Both the position numbers and the translations under genes were made by a program. 22,641 bases of DNA from Calditrichaceae bacterium (GTDB taxonomy: Bacteria > Calditrichota > Calditrichia > Calditrichales > Calditrichaceae), in contig JAUVIB010000007.1 of NCBI GenBank assembly GCA_030592985.1, forward strand, positions 1 through 22,641, written 5' to 3'. A model generated the notes under the pieces. That model did not search any database. It saw only the letters and a list, made by a program, of their open reading frames with translations, and was not told the origin of the DNA. Positions 1 to 7,249 of the stretch are shown here, one piece after another (positions within the stretch are counted from its first letter, which is position 1; each line of letters starts with the position of its first letter).

Positions 1-99
1 ATTACTCATCGTAATTTCGAAACGAATCGTGTAGATTTAGATGTGATATATCAACTAATTCTAGGTATGGAAAAACAATTATGGCTAAAAGATGTTTGA
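1..99 (+). CDS. C-terminal end of an unidentified gene (5' end outside the window)
   Basis: An open frame enters at base 1 and runs 32 codons to a TGA at 97-99. Its last residues include NRVDLDVIYQ and LGMEKQLWLKDV. It overlaps the start of the glycosyltransferase gene by 19 bases, in a different frame. Such an overlap would fit translational coupling inside a polysaccharide-biosynthesis operon, but that is inferred only from the neighbour. Thirty-two residues are too few for me to assign a family. The frame could be open by chance, since the stretch is short and AT-rich. Confidence 0.35.
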   Translation: MTHRNFETNRVDLDVIYQLILGMEKQLWLKDV

Positions 100-1370
100 T
101 AGTTTCCTATTATTTTCCCCCAACCGGCGGTGCCGGTGTTCAGCGGATTGTAAAACTGATTAAATATGCATCCCGAAAGGAATGGCATTTTACCATAATT
201 ACCGCAGATGAATCGAGTGGTTTTCAGTCTCAAGATGGTTCATTATTAGTTGAAATCCCCGAGATTGTTCATGTTATTCGACTAAAATCCACTTTGCCTA
301 TACAAAGATTATCTATTCTAAACAAAACAACAATTTTTAAGAAATCAGCTTATTGGAAACGGTGGCTTGGTGCTTTTTTTCAGATTCCGGATTCCAGAAA
401 ATCGTGGACTAATGTTGCAAAGAATGCTGTGATTGAAGCGCTCGAAAAAAATGATTATGATTGCGTTATGATAACATCTCCGCCCTATTCCTTATCCCTA
501 CTTGCCTTAGAGCTGCAAACTCAGCTGTCTATTCCTGTTATCTTAGATATGCGTGATCCCTGGTCGAATCATCCTTATAAACTTAATCCGAGCTTTGTAC
601 ATCGTTGGTTAAATAAGTCTTTAGAGACAAAAACTTTGTTACGGATTTCCAATGGAACCCATGTTTCTGAGTTTGTAATACATGATTATAGTGTAAAAAT
701 AAAAGGGTTTGATAGAAATAATTGGACTGTAATAGCCAACGGTTATGATGAAGAAGATTTCTCGGGGTTGGGCCGTATAAAAACTTTTGAAGACGGCGTT
801 TTTCATATTGCTTTCTCGGGAACTATTCATGCTGATATTAATAGTCCGAAATATCTTTTTAGAGCAATTAGATATTTACGAAAGAGGAATCCTGTTTTAG
901 CGCAGAAAATACGGTTTCATCATATCGGCAATAGTGCTCTTTCTATTGCGCAGTTGGCAAAAAAATATAATATGGAGAACCAGGTCAAACTATGGGGCTA
1001 TAAAGCACATAAAACGACATTAGATGTACTTAACAGTATGGATGCTTTTTTTCAGATTCATCATCCAAAATATAAAGGCAGTAAATACATTATTGGAGGT
1101 AAAATGTATGAATATCTACGTTTTAAAAAACCAATTCTTGCTGTTGTCCCACAATACAGTGAAGTTGCAGCTATAATAAATGAGACAAATTCCGGCGAAG
1201 TTGTAACTAGCGTTATACCACAGGAGATCGCTTCCGCTTTAATTAAAATAATCGACAGGCAGAATGATTATACTTTCATAAATATTGAAAAATATAGTAG
1301 AGAACGCCAGACCGATGAATTTATTTCTATTTTTGAAAAGGCAATTTTAAGTGAAAAAACTATGTGTTAA
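81..1370 (+). CDS. GT-B fold glycosyltransferase (GT4-like)
   Basis: 429 residues, the usual length for a single-domain GT-B glycosyltransferase. Such enzymes move a sugar from a nucleotide-sugar donor to a growing glycan at the cytoplasmic membrane. The N-terminal half opens with SYYFPPTGGAGVQR (residues 9-22), the loop typical of GT4-like enzymes that modify polysaccharides or lipopolysaccharide. A DMRDPWSNHPY stretch sits in the first domain. The C-terminal domain carries GGKMYEYLRFKKPILAVVP followed by SEVAAIINETNSGEV, the usual donor-binding region with its conserved acidic residues. There is no signal peptide. The start at 81 lies inside the end of the preceding frame with no strong ribosome site, so coupling is possible. 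Its stop overlaps the stop of the convergent CPBP gene. Donor and acceptor cannot be read from sequence. Confidence 0.88.
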   Translation: MAKRCLIVSYYFPPTGGAGVQRIVKLIKYASRKEWHFTIITADESSGFQSQDGSLLVEIPEIVHVIRLKSTLPIQRLSILNKTTIFKKSAYWKRWLGAFFQIPDSRKSWTNVAKNAVIEALEKNDYDCVMITSPPYSLSLLALELQTQLSIPVILDMRDPWSNHPYKLNPSFVHRWLNKSLETKTLLRISNGTHVSEFVIHDYSVKIKGFDRNNWTVIANGYDEEDFSGLGRIKTFEDGVFHIAFSGTIHADINSPKYLFRAIRYLRKRNPVLAQKIRFHHIGNSALSIAQLAKKYNMENQVKLWGYKAHKTTLDVLNSMDAFFQIHHPKYKGSKYIIGGKMYEYLRFKKPILAVVPQYSEVAAIINETNSGEVVTSVIPQEIASALIKIIDRQNDYTFINIEKYSRERQTDEFISIFEKAILSEKTMC

Positions 1371-2176
1371 TCTGCTCGATAATAAGAATCAAGTTGTTTA
1401 ATAGACCAGTAAATCAGGCCAAGCGAAAGAATCAGCAAGATGGGCGATACGTGACCCTGCCATGTATACCACTCCATTTTTTCTTCAAGGTTAAAATTAA
1501 TAAACAAAAGAGCAATCAGATTGTTGATTCCGTGGGCAATCATTGAAGGGATAACCGAATCTGTTCTCCAGGCCAGATAGCCAAAAACCATACCAAGAAC
1601 AAAAAACTGGATAGCCCACCATGGATTTGTGTGGATAAATGTCCAGGTAATTGCCGATAAAAGAACCGCGCGGGTAACATCGCCTTTTTGTTCTAATGAG
1701 GTTTGAAGAAACCCCCGAATCAGGCCTTCTTCGGCTACCGCCGCTATAAGGACAACTCCCATAAACAGGAGGACAAAATCAGTGGTATTGTCAACTTTCA
1801 TGGAATCATTGATTTGTTCTATAAGCCATTCAGGCATGGGAATGATTAAATCTAATAATCGGCTCAATTCATCACTAAGAATGCTTAGAGAGAAGGCGAT
1901 AAACAGACTTAAGATAACTACATGAAACGGGACTTTTTTAAAACGGAATAGATGGTACAAATTATATTGTTTTTTATAAGCATAGACAAGCGGAATCAGC
2001 AGGTAAAAGGAGCCGGCAAAAATAAAAAAAAGGTAAATACTTTTTGTGTTATTTCCTGGCTGGAGAGAAGACTCAAACAAACTACTGAAGATCAATGCCA
2101 AAATAAAAATACCAAAATAGATTCCTAAAATTACAATCAGGCTTTCAACCGGTTCCGGATATTTTTTATTTTCCAT
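1367..2176 (-). CDS. CPBP (CAAX/Abi-type) intramembrane metalloprotease
   Basis: 269 residues with about eight hydrophobic segments. The CPBP family motifs are in order: EEGLIRG with Glu149, Glu150 and Arg154; a second motif ending at His182 (WTFIH, with Trp where Phe is commoner); and HGINN with His215 and Asn219. In this family the Glu pair and two His residues form a glutamate-based catalytic site inside the membrane. Known members process prenylated proteins or peptides, confer bacteriocin immunity or act as scaffolds, so the substrate here is unknown. It is the last gene of a minus-strand run after hisS and the RNA methyltransferase, 19 bases behind the latter. It meets the glycosyltransferase tail to tail, the two stops sharing TTAA. 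Confidence 0.85.
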   Translation of the reverse strand: MENKKYPEPVESLIVILGIYFGIFILALIFSSLFESSLQPGNNTKSIYLFFIFAGSFYLLIPLVYAYKKQYNLYHLFRFKKVPFHVVILSLFIAFSLSILSDELSRLLDLIIPMPEWLIEQINDSMKVDNTTDFVLLFMGVVLIAAVAEEGLIRGFLQTSLEQKGDVTRAVLLSAITWTFIHTNPWWAIQFFVLGMVFGYLAWRTDSVIPSMIAHGINNLIALLFINFNLEEKMEWYTWQGHVSPILLILSLGLIYWSIKQLDSYYRAD

Positions 2177-2195
2177 TTGAGATTCCTCTGTAAGG

Positions 2196-2960
2196 TTAGC
2201 AATTTGACCAATGGTAGAAAAAAATTGATGCTGCAGCGCTTAAATTTAAAGATTCACCTTTTCCCTGTTTATGAATTGTTAGTTTGAAATCAGCACGATT
2301 ATATATCTCATTGCTAATTCCGTGAGCTTCAGATCCAAAAGCCAGAATAGTTTTTCCTTTAGGCTTGAAGCTTTTAATGGAATGTCCTTCTTTTAAAAGG
2401 GTTACACATAATAAATAATCGTTTTTTGATAAAAAGCTACTTAATTGTGAATAAGATATATTTTCATAAATAGTAGCTAATGTCGTGTAGCCAACGCCGG
2501 CTCTTACTACCTTTGGATGGAAAGGGTCAATAGAATTTGGGCTAAGAAAGATTGTATCTATTCCAAACCAAAGTGCGCTGCGGATAATGGTTCCCATATT
2601 CCCCGGATCGTTTATGCGGTCTAAATAAACAATTGTTTTTGCTTTTGGAACGTCGGTTTTAATATGGGGTTTTTTTTGAGGAAGAATTAAGGCGATACCC
2701 TGAGGTGTTTTTTCATCGGATATTCGTTTAAACTGTTCTTCCGTAAGAATAAGTATTTCTGTGTTATTAGTTATATTTAACGTATCGAGGAGATGAATAT
2801 TATCTTCCCGAATGAGCAGCTGATAAGCGGTGTTTTCTGTTTCTAAGCAGGTTTCAACAGTATTATATCCACTTGCAGCAAATAATCCGAATTCATCACG
2901 GTATTTCTTTTGTCTTAACTTTATGACCATTTGCAGTTGTTTATTGGTTACTTTTTTCAT
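2196..2960 (-). CDS. SpoU/TrmH-family RNA 2'-O-ribose methyltransferase
   Basis: 254 residues. A short N-terminal substrate-binding part (about 1-95) precedes a SPOUT catalytic domain (about 105-252). All three family motifs are visible: DPGNMGTIIRSA (Asn121, Arg127), ILAFGSEAHGIS (Gly209, Ser210, Glu211), and GESLNLSAAAS (Glu236, Ser237, Asn239). These form the trefoil knot that binds S-adenosylmethionine. The enzyme should methylate a ribose 2'-OH in 23S rRNA or tRNA, but the exact site cannot be told. In the N-terminal part the commonly seen Glu-Gly of this region reads Ala-Ser-Gly (residues 29-31). It starts 5 bases after the hisS stop and so is almost certainly co-transcribed with it, grouping two translation functions. 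Confidence 0.92.
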   Translation of the reverse strand: MKKVTNKQLQMVIKLRQKKYRDEFGLFAASGYNTVETCLETENTAYQLLIREDNIHLLDTLNITNNTEILILTEEQFKRISDEKTPQGIALILPQKKPHIKTDVPKAKTIVYLDRINDPGNMGTIIRSALWFGIDTIFLSPNSIDPFHPKVVRAGVGYTTLATIYENISYSQLSSFLSKNDYLLCVTLLKEGHSIKSFKPKGKTILAFGSEAHGISNEIYNRADFKLTIHKQGKGESLNLSAAASIFFYHWSNC

Positions 2961-2965
2961 TTATA

Positions 2966-4231
2966 CTATTCTGAATTAGATTTAAGAAAAGAAATTAACT
3001 GTTCATAAGGAACTGAGATTTGTTCATTTTTATCCATAAATTTTAGTGAAAAATTTTTATTTTTCAGTTCATCATCTCCCAAAATTAAAACAAAACGTGT
3101 CTTTTGGCGGTGTGCTTCACGCATTTGAGCCTTTATGCTTCGTTTTAGGTAATCCATATCTGTACGGAATCCTGCGTTACGAAGTTTATACAGCCATTCG
3201 GTAATGATCTGTTGTGCAGCTTCACCCACAGGAATTAAAAATACCTGTAGACGTTCCTCTTCAGAAAGCAATAATCCCTGCTTTTCCATCACCATCAAAA
3301 GGCGTTCAATCCCTGATGCAAAGCCTACTGCAGCTGTAGGTTGTCCGCCAAGCTCTTCGGCTAATAAATCGTAGCGCCCTCCGCCGCAGATAGCATTTTG
3401 AGAACCTAAATCCATACTTGTAATTTCAAAAACAGTACGGGTGTAATAGTCCAGTCCTCTGACGAGGTTATTGTCTAACTCATATTTAATGTTAAGTTGA
3501 TCCAATAAAATCTGCAATTGAGTATAATGTATTTTGCAATCATCACATAAATGGGCAGATATCTTTGGAGCATCTTTGTTAAGAGTCTTGCAGGTTTCAT
3601 TTTTACAATCAAGGATGCGCATTGGGTTTTCATCAAACCGTTTTTGGCAATCAGAACAATATTTAGCAAGATTTGGCTGTATATACTCCTGTAATGTTTT
3701 TTTGTATGGAATACGGCAAATTGGATCTCCTACAGAATTAATTTTCAAGGTTAAATTCTTTAAGCCCAATGATGAATAAATTGATAAAGCTAAGTTTATT
3801 ATTTCGGCATCAATAGTCGGATTGGGTGATCCTAAAGCTTCTGCTCCAAACTGATGGAACTGCCGCAGACGTCCGGCCTGTGGATTTTCCTGACGAAAAA
3901 GAGGTGAAATATAATATAATTTATTTAAAGACTGCTGTGCATACAGCTTGTTTTCCAGATAGGCCCGGATAATCGGCGCCGTCATTTCGGGTTTAAGAGT
4001 CAGACTTTTCCCTCCACGATCTGTAAAAGAGTACATTTCTTTGGAAACGATATCCGTTAGCTGCCCGATACCTCTGGCAAACAGACTGGTTTTTTCAAAT
4101 ATGGGTGTACGCATATAGTTATAATTGTAAACCTGCATTAATTGATGGATTTCATTCTCTACTTTAATCCACTTCAATCCGTCTTCGGGTAAAACATCAT
4201 GGGTACCTTTAAGGCGTCTGTATTGTGTCAT
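2966..4231 (-). CDS. hisS: Histidyl-tRNA synthetase
   Basis: 421 residues, full length for the bacterial class II enzyme that charges tRNA-His with histidine using ATP in the cytoplasm. Motif 1 lies at about residues 40-60. Motif 2 is SPLFRQENPQAGR (109-121) followed by RQFHQFG. The histidine-specific loop is LVRGLDYYTRTVFE (256-269), and motif 3 is AVGFASGIERLL (301-312). The anticodon-binding domain fills about 330-421. The insertion domain carries six cysteines (192, 195, 209, 214, 229, 232) in CxxC-like pairs, a pattern known in many bacterial HisRS enzymes and suggestive of zinc binding. The start MTQYRRLKGTHDVLP matches the family N-terminus. It is first in a run with the methyltransferase and the CPBP protease. 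The 127 bases upstream should hold its promoter, though I see no convincing box pair. Confidence 0.98.
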   Translation of the reverse strand: MTQYRRLKGTHDVLPEDGLKWIKVENEIHQLMQVYNYNYMRTPIFEKTSLFARGIGQLTDIVSKEMYSFTDRGGKSLTLKPEMTAPIIRAYLENKLYAQQSLNKLYYISPLFRQENPQAGRLRQFHQFGAEALGSPNPTIDAEIINLALSIYSSLGLKNLTLKINSVGDPICRIPYKKTLQEYIQPNLAKYCSDCQKRFDENPMRILDCKNETCKTLNKDAPKISAHLCDDCKIHYTQLQILLDQLNIKYELDNNLVRGLDYYTRTVFEITSMDLGSQNAICGGGRYDLLAEELGGQPTAAVGFASGIERLLMVMEKQGLLLSEEERLQVFLIPVGEAAQQIITEWLYKLRNAGFRTDMDYLKRSIKAQMREAHRQKTRFVLILGDDELKNKNFSLKFMDKNEQISVPYEQLISFLKSNSE

Positions 4232-4358
4232 ATAATAAGATCTTTCTCTAAATGAAGTTAATAAGAAACTTTAATAAGTAGTAATTATGTTAAGTTAAAA
4301 AAAATATCCCCAAAAAAAAAGAATATAAAATGGTGAGTAGGAAAATAGATTTAAATTG

Positions 4359-4700
4359 TTAGTGCTGGTCCGGAATAGGAATCCCTTTTAGATAATCAAT
4401 AGGTATTGATATAAAAACACCGTTTCCCGGATCATCGAGATTGCCGATGATCTGTTCAATTGCCTTTTCCATAGGTTTTAATTTTCTTTCATGAATAACG
4501 GTTAGAATCGTTTTATTTCCCGGCCTTGTATCATGTAATAAATTCTGGAAGCCGGCAAAAATGGGGATGTCGTGCGCCAAAATTCTACCCATACCTACGC
4601 TGTCTAAAATGGTGGCTCCGGTAATGCCAAGCTCAATGAAAGCTTCAAGTATCTCATCGAGATGTTCTTCTTTATTTAATATAAACAAAATTAATTTCAT
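4359..4700 (-). CDS. Small PII-like (nitrogen-regulator fold) protein
   Basis: 113 residues counted from ATG 4698-4700. A TTG 27 bases upstream would add nine residues, but MKLILFILNKEEHLDEILEA reads like a natural N-terminus. The pattern of a hydrophobic first strand, a helix, then GITGATILDSVGMGRIL and later NKTILTVIHE resembles the beta-alpha-beta ferredoxin-like fold of PII and PII-like proteins. Those proteins are trimeric cytoplasmic sensors of nucleotides or metabolites that act by binding a partner. The PII T-loop uridylylation site is not recognisable, so a PII-like paralogue is likelier than GlnB or GlnK. It lies downstream of a PtsN-like IIA gene on the same strand, separated by a terminator-like hairpin. 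No transporter partner is in the window. The fold is inferred by eye and the ligand is unknown. Confidence 0.62.
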   Translation of the reverse strand: MKLILFILNKEEHLDEILEAFIELGITGATILDSVGMGRILAHDIPIFAGFQNLLHDTRPGNKTILTVIHERKLKPMEKAIEQIIGNLDDPGNGVFISIPIDYLKGIPIPDQH

Positions 4701-4741
4701 AAAGGATATCGTTGATGACAGGTACAATATTTACAGGTAAA

Positions 4742-4769
4742 AATAAGTCGACAATATTGTTGACTTATT
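4742..4769 (-). terminator. Hairpin with U-run after the minus-strand PTS IIA gene
   Basis: A 28-bp palindrome has only one mismatched pair: outer arms AATAAGTC and GACTTATT around a core ACAATATTGT. It begins inside the last codons of the IIA gene and includes its stop. In the minus-strand transcript the closing arm runs into UUAUUUUUA, as in an intrinsic terminator, although the stem is AT-rich. On the plus strand no T-run follows. It would reduce read-through into the PII-like gene. The near-perfect dyad could also be a protein-binding site. Confidence 0.55.
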
Positions 4770-5238
4770 CGATGTCAAAATAATAGCTTTCTTCTTCCTT
4801 GATTAGTTCAAGAATTTTAGAAGGCGATTTTGTGCTAAAAAGATTCTCACGCAGTTCATCATTACTAAGAAGGCGGGAAATCCGACTAAGTAGCTTTATA
4901 TGCATACCGGGGTTATTTTCCGGGCCGACTAAAAGAAAAACCAGTTTCACCTTTTTTTTGTCTATGGAAGAAAAATTAATTTTTTTATTTAAAATCCCAA
5001 TTGCAACAGCAAAATTTGGACATGAGCTGTCTTTACAATGAGGAATGGCAATTTCATTACCAACACCTGTTGTCATAATTTTTTCACGTTCCAATATGGC
5101 ATTGAAAGTCTGCTCTGCGTCATTTAAAATACCGTCGGCATCAAATAACTTAACCAATTCGTTGATAGTCTCATCACGATCACTTGTCGAAATAGTTGTG
5201 CTAATATATTCTTCTTTTAAAAAATCTGATAACTGCAT
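4765..5238 (-). CDS. PTS IIA domain protein, PtsN/fructose-type (copy 1)
   Basis: 157 residues forming one PTS EIIA type-2 domain. The phosphorylated histidine is His67 in GNEIAIPHCKD (60-70), followed by the usual KLVFLLVGPENNPGMHIKLLS-like region (98-118; a domain hallmark with His113). A free-standing IIA with no IIB or IIC beside it is typical of regulatory nitrogen-PTS proteins, which receive phosphate from an HPr-like carrier and control other proteins instead of importing sugar. The start is fixed by GGAGG seven bases before the ATG. A divergent paralogue, copy 2, begins about 150 bases away with the histidine at the same residue number. Promoter-like boxes face both ways between them. 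No EI or HPr gene is in the window. Confidence 0.9.
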   Translation of the reverse strand: MQLSDFLKEEYISTTISTSDRDETINELVKLFDADGILNDAEQTFNAILEREKIMTTGVGNEIAIPHCKDSSCPNFAVAIGILNKKINFSSIDKKKVKLVFLLVGPENNPGMHIKLLSRISRLLSNDELRENLFSTKSPSKILELIKEEESYYFDIE

Positions 5239-5263
5239 AAATCCTCCATAAAATAATTAATAT

Positions 5264-5292
5264 AATTTATATAATTCTCTTAAGAATGACAA
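5264..5292 (-). promoter_or_regulatory. Candidate sigma-70-like promoter for PTS IIA copy 1
   Basis: On the minus strand TTGTCA (5292-5287) is followed after 17 bases by TAAATT (5269-5264). The copy 1 start codon lies about 26 bases further on, behind a GGAGG site at 5247-5243. Spacing is ideal, and the same -10 word and spacer length occur in the opposite promoter. AT-rich intergenic DNA yields such matches by chance, so this is tentative. Confidence 0.4.
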
Positions 5293-5338
5293 GCCTAAAA
5301 TTATTATTTATCAAAATTAAAATATTTTTTCATATAAA

Positions 5339-5367
5339 TTGACAAGAATAGAACAAATCGATAAATT
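5339..5367 (+). promoter_or_regulatory. Candidate sigma-70-like promoter for PTS IIA copy 2
   Basis: A consensus TTGACA (5339-5344) is followed by a 17-base spacer and TAAATT (5362-5367). The gene start at 5390 is 22 bases downstream, which leaves a very short leader holding the GGAGGA site at 5381-5386. The perfect -35 box also contains the TTG codon that would otherwise extend the reading frame 17 codons upstream, which argues against that longer start. Confidence 0.5.
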
Positions 5368-5389
5368 CAAGTCATGTTTTGGAGGAATT

Positions 5390-5845
5390 ATGAAACTTAG
5401 TGAACATGTAACAAAAAACCATATCATTGTAAACCTTAAGGGCAGTTCAAAAGTACAGGTAATGGAAGAATTGCTCGATTGTTTACTGAATGATGAAAAT
5501 TTAGTGGACAGAAACCTCTCTTTGCAGGATATTTTGGCCAGGGAGGGTTATTTAAGTACCGGCCTTGAAAACGGAATTGCTATCCCTCATGCTAAAACAG
5601 ATGGAGTAAAGCAATTGATTATATCTTTTGGAATAAAAAAAGATGGTGTGGATTTTGAATCATTAGATGGTAAACCCGGCCAATTCATCTTCCTTGTTTT
5701 ATCACCGCGGGATACTGCCGGACCGCATATTCAGGCTTTAGCTGCCATTTCGCGAAACTTAAAGGATGCGAATATAAGAAAGGCATTACTGGAAGCCGGA
5801 AGTGTCGAAGATGTCGACCAAATTATAAATCAATTTTCATCATAA
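5390..5845 (+). CDS. PTS IIA domain protein, PtsN/fructose-type (copy 2)
   Basis: 151 residues from ATG 5390, chosen because GGAGGA sits four bases upstream and because the frame's earlier TTG at 5339 lies in a -35 box. It is a single EIIA domain with phospho-acceptor His67 in NGIAIPHAKTDG (61-72) and the LSPRDTAGPHIQALAAIS region typical of the domain. Expected role: cytoplasmic phosphorelay regulator, not a sugar permease subunit, because no IIB or IIC follows. It leads a plus-strand run: the polyprenyl synthase starts 13 bases after its stop and the NlpC/P60 gene overlaps that one. Copies 1 and 2 are clearly related but well diverged, so they may respond to different partners or oppose each other. 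Confidence 0.9.
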   Translation: MKLSEHVTKNHIIVNLKGSSKVQVMEELLDCLLNDENLVDRNLSLQDILAREGYLSTGLENGIAIPHAKTDGVKQLIISFGIKKDGVDFESLDGKPGQFIFLVLSPRDTAGPHIQALAAISRNLKDANIRKALLEAGSVEDVDQIINQFSS

Positions 5846-5858
5846 ATATATAAAATCC

Positions 5859-6788
5859 ATGAAATTTGATTCTCTTCTCAACGAACTCGAAAATGAGATT
5901 ACTCAGATTCGAGGCTATTATCCAGTAGAAACTTTTTATGATCCCATTCATTATGTGTTAGGGTTAAAGGGTAAAAGAATCCGTCCTCTATTGGTAGTCC
6001 TTTCTTCTATGACCTTAAACGGCAGGAAAGAGGATGCCTTTAATGTTGCAGCGGCTGTAGAATTATTGCATAATTTTACATTAGTACATGACGATATCAT
6101 GGATAGGGATGATACACGAAGAGGTAAATTAACCGTTCATAAGAAATGGAATATTAACACAGCCATTCTTGCCGGTGATGGACTTATGGGATTTGCGTTT
6201 CAAAAATTATTAGAATCACCAATTGGCCCAATCCGGAAAATGGCTAAACGTTTCACCGAGTCGATGATTATTATCTGCGAAGGACAGGGACTGGATAAGG
6301 AATTTGAAAACAAGCAGATTGTTCCGCTTGACGCCTATCTCGATATGATCTATCGGAAAACAGCGTCATTAATTGAACTTTCATGTGAATTAGGCGGGTT
6401 AGTCGCCGGTGGGCGAGCTCGTCAGGTAAAACTCCTTCGTCAATTCGGTCTTTCCCTGGGGATGGCTTTTCAGATTCAGGATGACCTCCTTGATATAATG
6501 GCTGAGGAAGAAACTCTTGGAAAAAATATTGGCAGCGACCTGTTAATGCATAAACAGACAATACTGACAATATTATTATCTGAGAAATACAAGGGTCCTG
6601 ATATTTTTAAAATGGAATTAATGGAGTTTAAGAAAGCATTGAATGATAACGGTATTTTACAGTCAGTGCGGGAAATTTATTTAGGACATTTTATCAAAGC
6701 TATGGATTGTTTGGAGCAACTTCCTAAAAATGATGGAAGAGAAGGGTTGAAAGATTTGTGTAAAATGATAAAAAATCGCGAGAAATGA
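5859..6788 (+). CDS. Polyprenyl diphosphate synthase (trans, short-chain type)
   Basis: 309 residues. This is a trans-isoprenyl diphosphate synthase, which condenses isopentenyl diphosphate onto an allylic primer with Mg2+. The first Asp-rich motif is HDDIMDRDDTRRG (77-89; Asp78, Asp79, Asp82) and the second is QIQDDLLD (205-212; Asp208, Asp209, Asp212). GLKGKRIRP (35-43) binds the diphosphate. The residue five before the first motif is Phe73. In this family a bulky aromatic there is associated with C15-C20 products, while small residues allow the long quinone side chains. That makes an FPP/GGPP-type product likelier than octaprenyl, by inference. It lies 13 bases behind IIA copy 2 and overlaps the next gene by ATGA. 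Confidence 0.92.
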   Translation: MKFDSLLNELENEITQIRGYYPVETFYDPIHYVLGLKGKRIRPLLVVLSSMTLNGRKEDAFNVAAAVELLHNFTLVHDDIMDRDDTRRGKLTVHKKWNINTAILAGDGLMGFAFQKLLESPIGPIRKMAKRFTESMIIICEGQGLDKEFENKQIVPLDAYLDMIYRKTASLIELSCELGGLVAGGRARQVKLLRQFGLSLGMAFQIQDDLLDIMAEEETLGKNIGSDLLMHKQTILTILLSEKYKGPDIFKMELMEFKKALNDNGILQSVREIYLGHFIKAMDCLEQLPKNDGREGLKDLCKMIKNREK

Positions 6789-7249
6789 AATATTCACTTT
6801 TTATCATAAGCACATTGCTATTGTTTCTTTATTCCTGTTCATCGGCTTACCGCTATGATAGGTCATTGAATAATAATAAAGTTGATGTTCTTAATATTGT
6901 CTCCCGCAAATGGTTAGACACACCGTATCAATATGGCGGTATAAGCCGAAATGGAATCGATTGTTCAGGATTGGCTCAAAAGATATATTTGGAAGTATAT
7001 CACCATAAATTACCGCGAACATCTCAGGAAATGTATAAGCAGGGGACACTCGTACGTTTTAGCTGGATTAAGCCCGGTGATTTGGTTTTTTTTAGGAAAA
7101 ACCGGGGGTCGAGTCTGGACCATGTTGGTGTTTATCTTGGAAATCAACAATTTATTCATGCAACAAACCAGCGGGGAGTTATCATTTCAGAGCTTAATTC
7201 TTCCTATTATAAAAGTCGAATTGTGGGAATACGACGCTATTTACAATGA
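6785..7249 (+). CDS. NlpC/P60-family cell-wall peptidase lipoprotein
   Basis: 154 residues. A lipoprotein signal peptide ends in LYSCSS, with Cys18 as the predicted lipidated residue, so the protein should be membrane-anchored in the periplasm. The NlpC/P60 domain fills about 35-152. The catalytic cysteine is Cys60 in GIDCSGLAQ, the His is His113 in LDHVGVYLG, and the third polar residue is His125 in FIHATNQRG. These enzymes cleave peptidoglycan stem peptides, usually the D-Glu to diamino-acid bond. Start and stop of the upstream gene share ATGA, implying coupled translation. Its 3' end overlaps the convergent XRE gene by 13 bases. No SH3 targeting domain is present, so this is a minimal NlpC/Spr-like form. 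Confidence 0.93.
   Translation: MKYSLFIISTLLLFLYSCSSAYRYDRSLNNNKVDVLNIVSRKWLDTPYQYGGISRNGIDCSGLAQKIYLEVYHHKLPRTSQEMYKQGTLVRFSWIKPGDLVFFRKNRGSSLDHVGVYLGNQQFIHATNQRGVIISELNSSYYKSRIVGIRRYLQ

Noticed and set aside
1367..2176. Abortive-infection or bacteriocin-immunity gene
   Set aside because: CPBP proteins are sometimes named Abi, but there is no phage-defence neighbour. The gene sits behind hisS and an RNA methyltransferase.
4232..4358. T-box or other tRNA-sensing leader before hisS
   Set aside because: The 127-base gap is AT-rich, with no stem I or antiterminator-like conserved motif that I can see.
5339..5389. Longer start (TTG) for PTS IIA copy 2
   Set aside because: The TTG is part of a consensus TTGACA box, the added residues lie outside the IIA domain, and GGAGGA points to ATG 5390.
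6271..6570. 99-codon minus-strand frame inside the polyprenyl synthase gene
   Set aside because: It is antisense to a gene with all catalytic motifs intact and has an unnatural composition, so it is a shadow frame.
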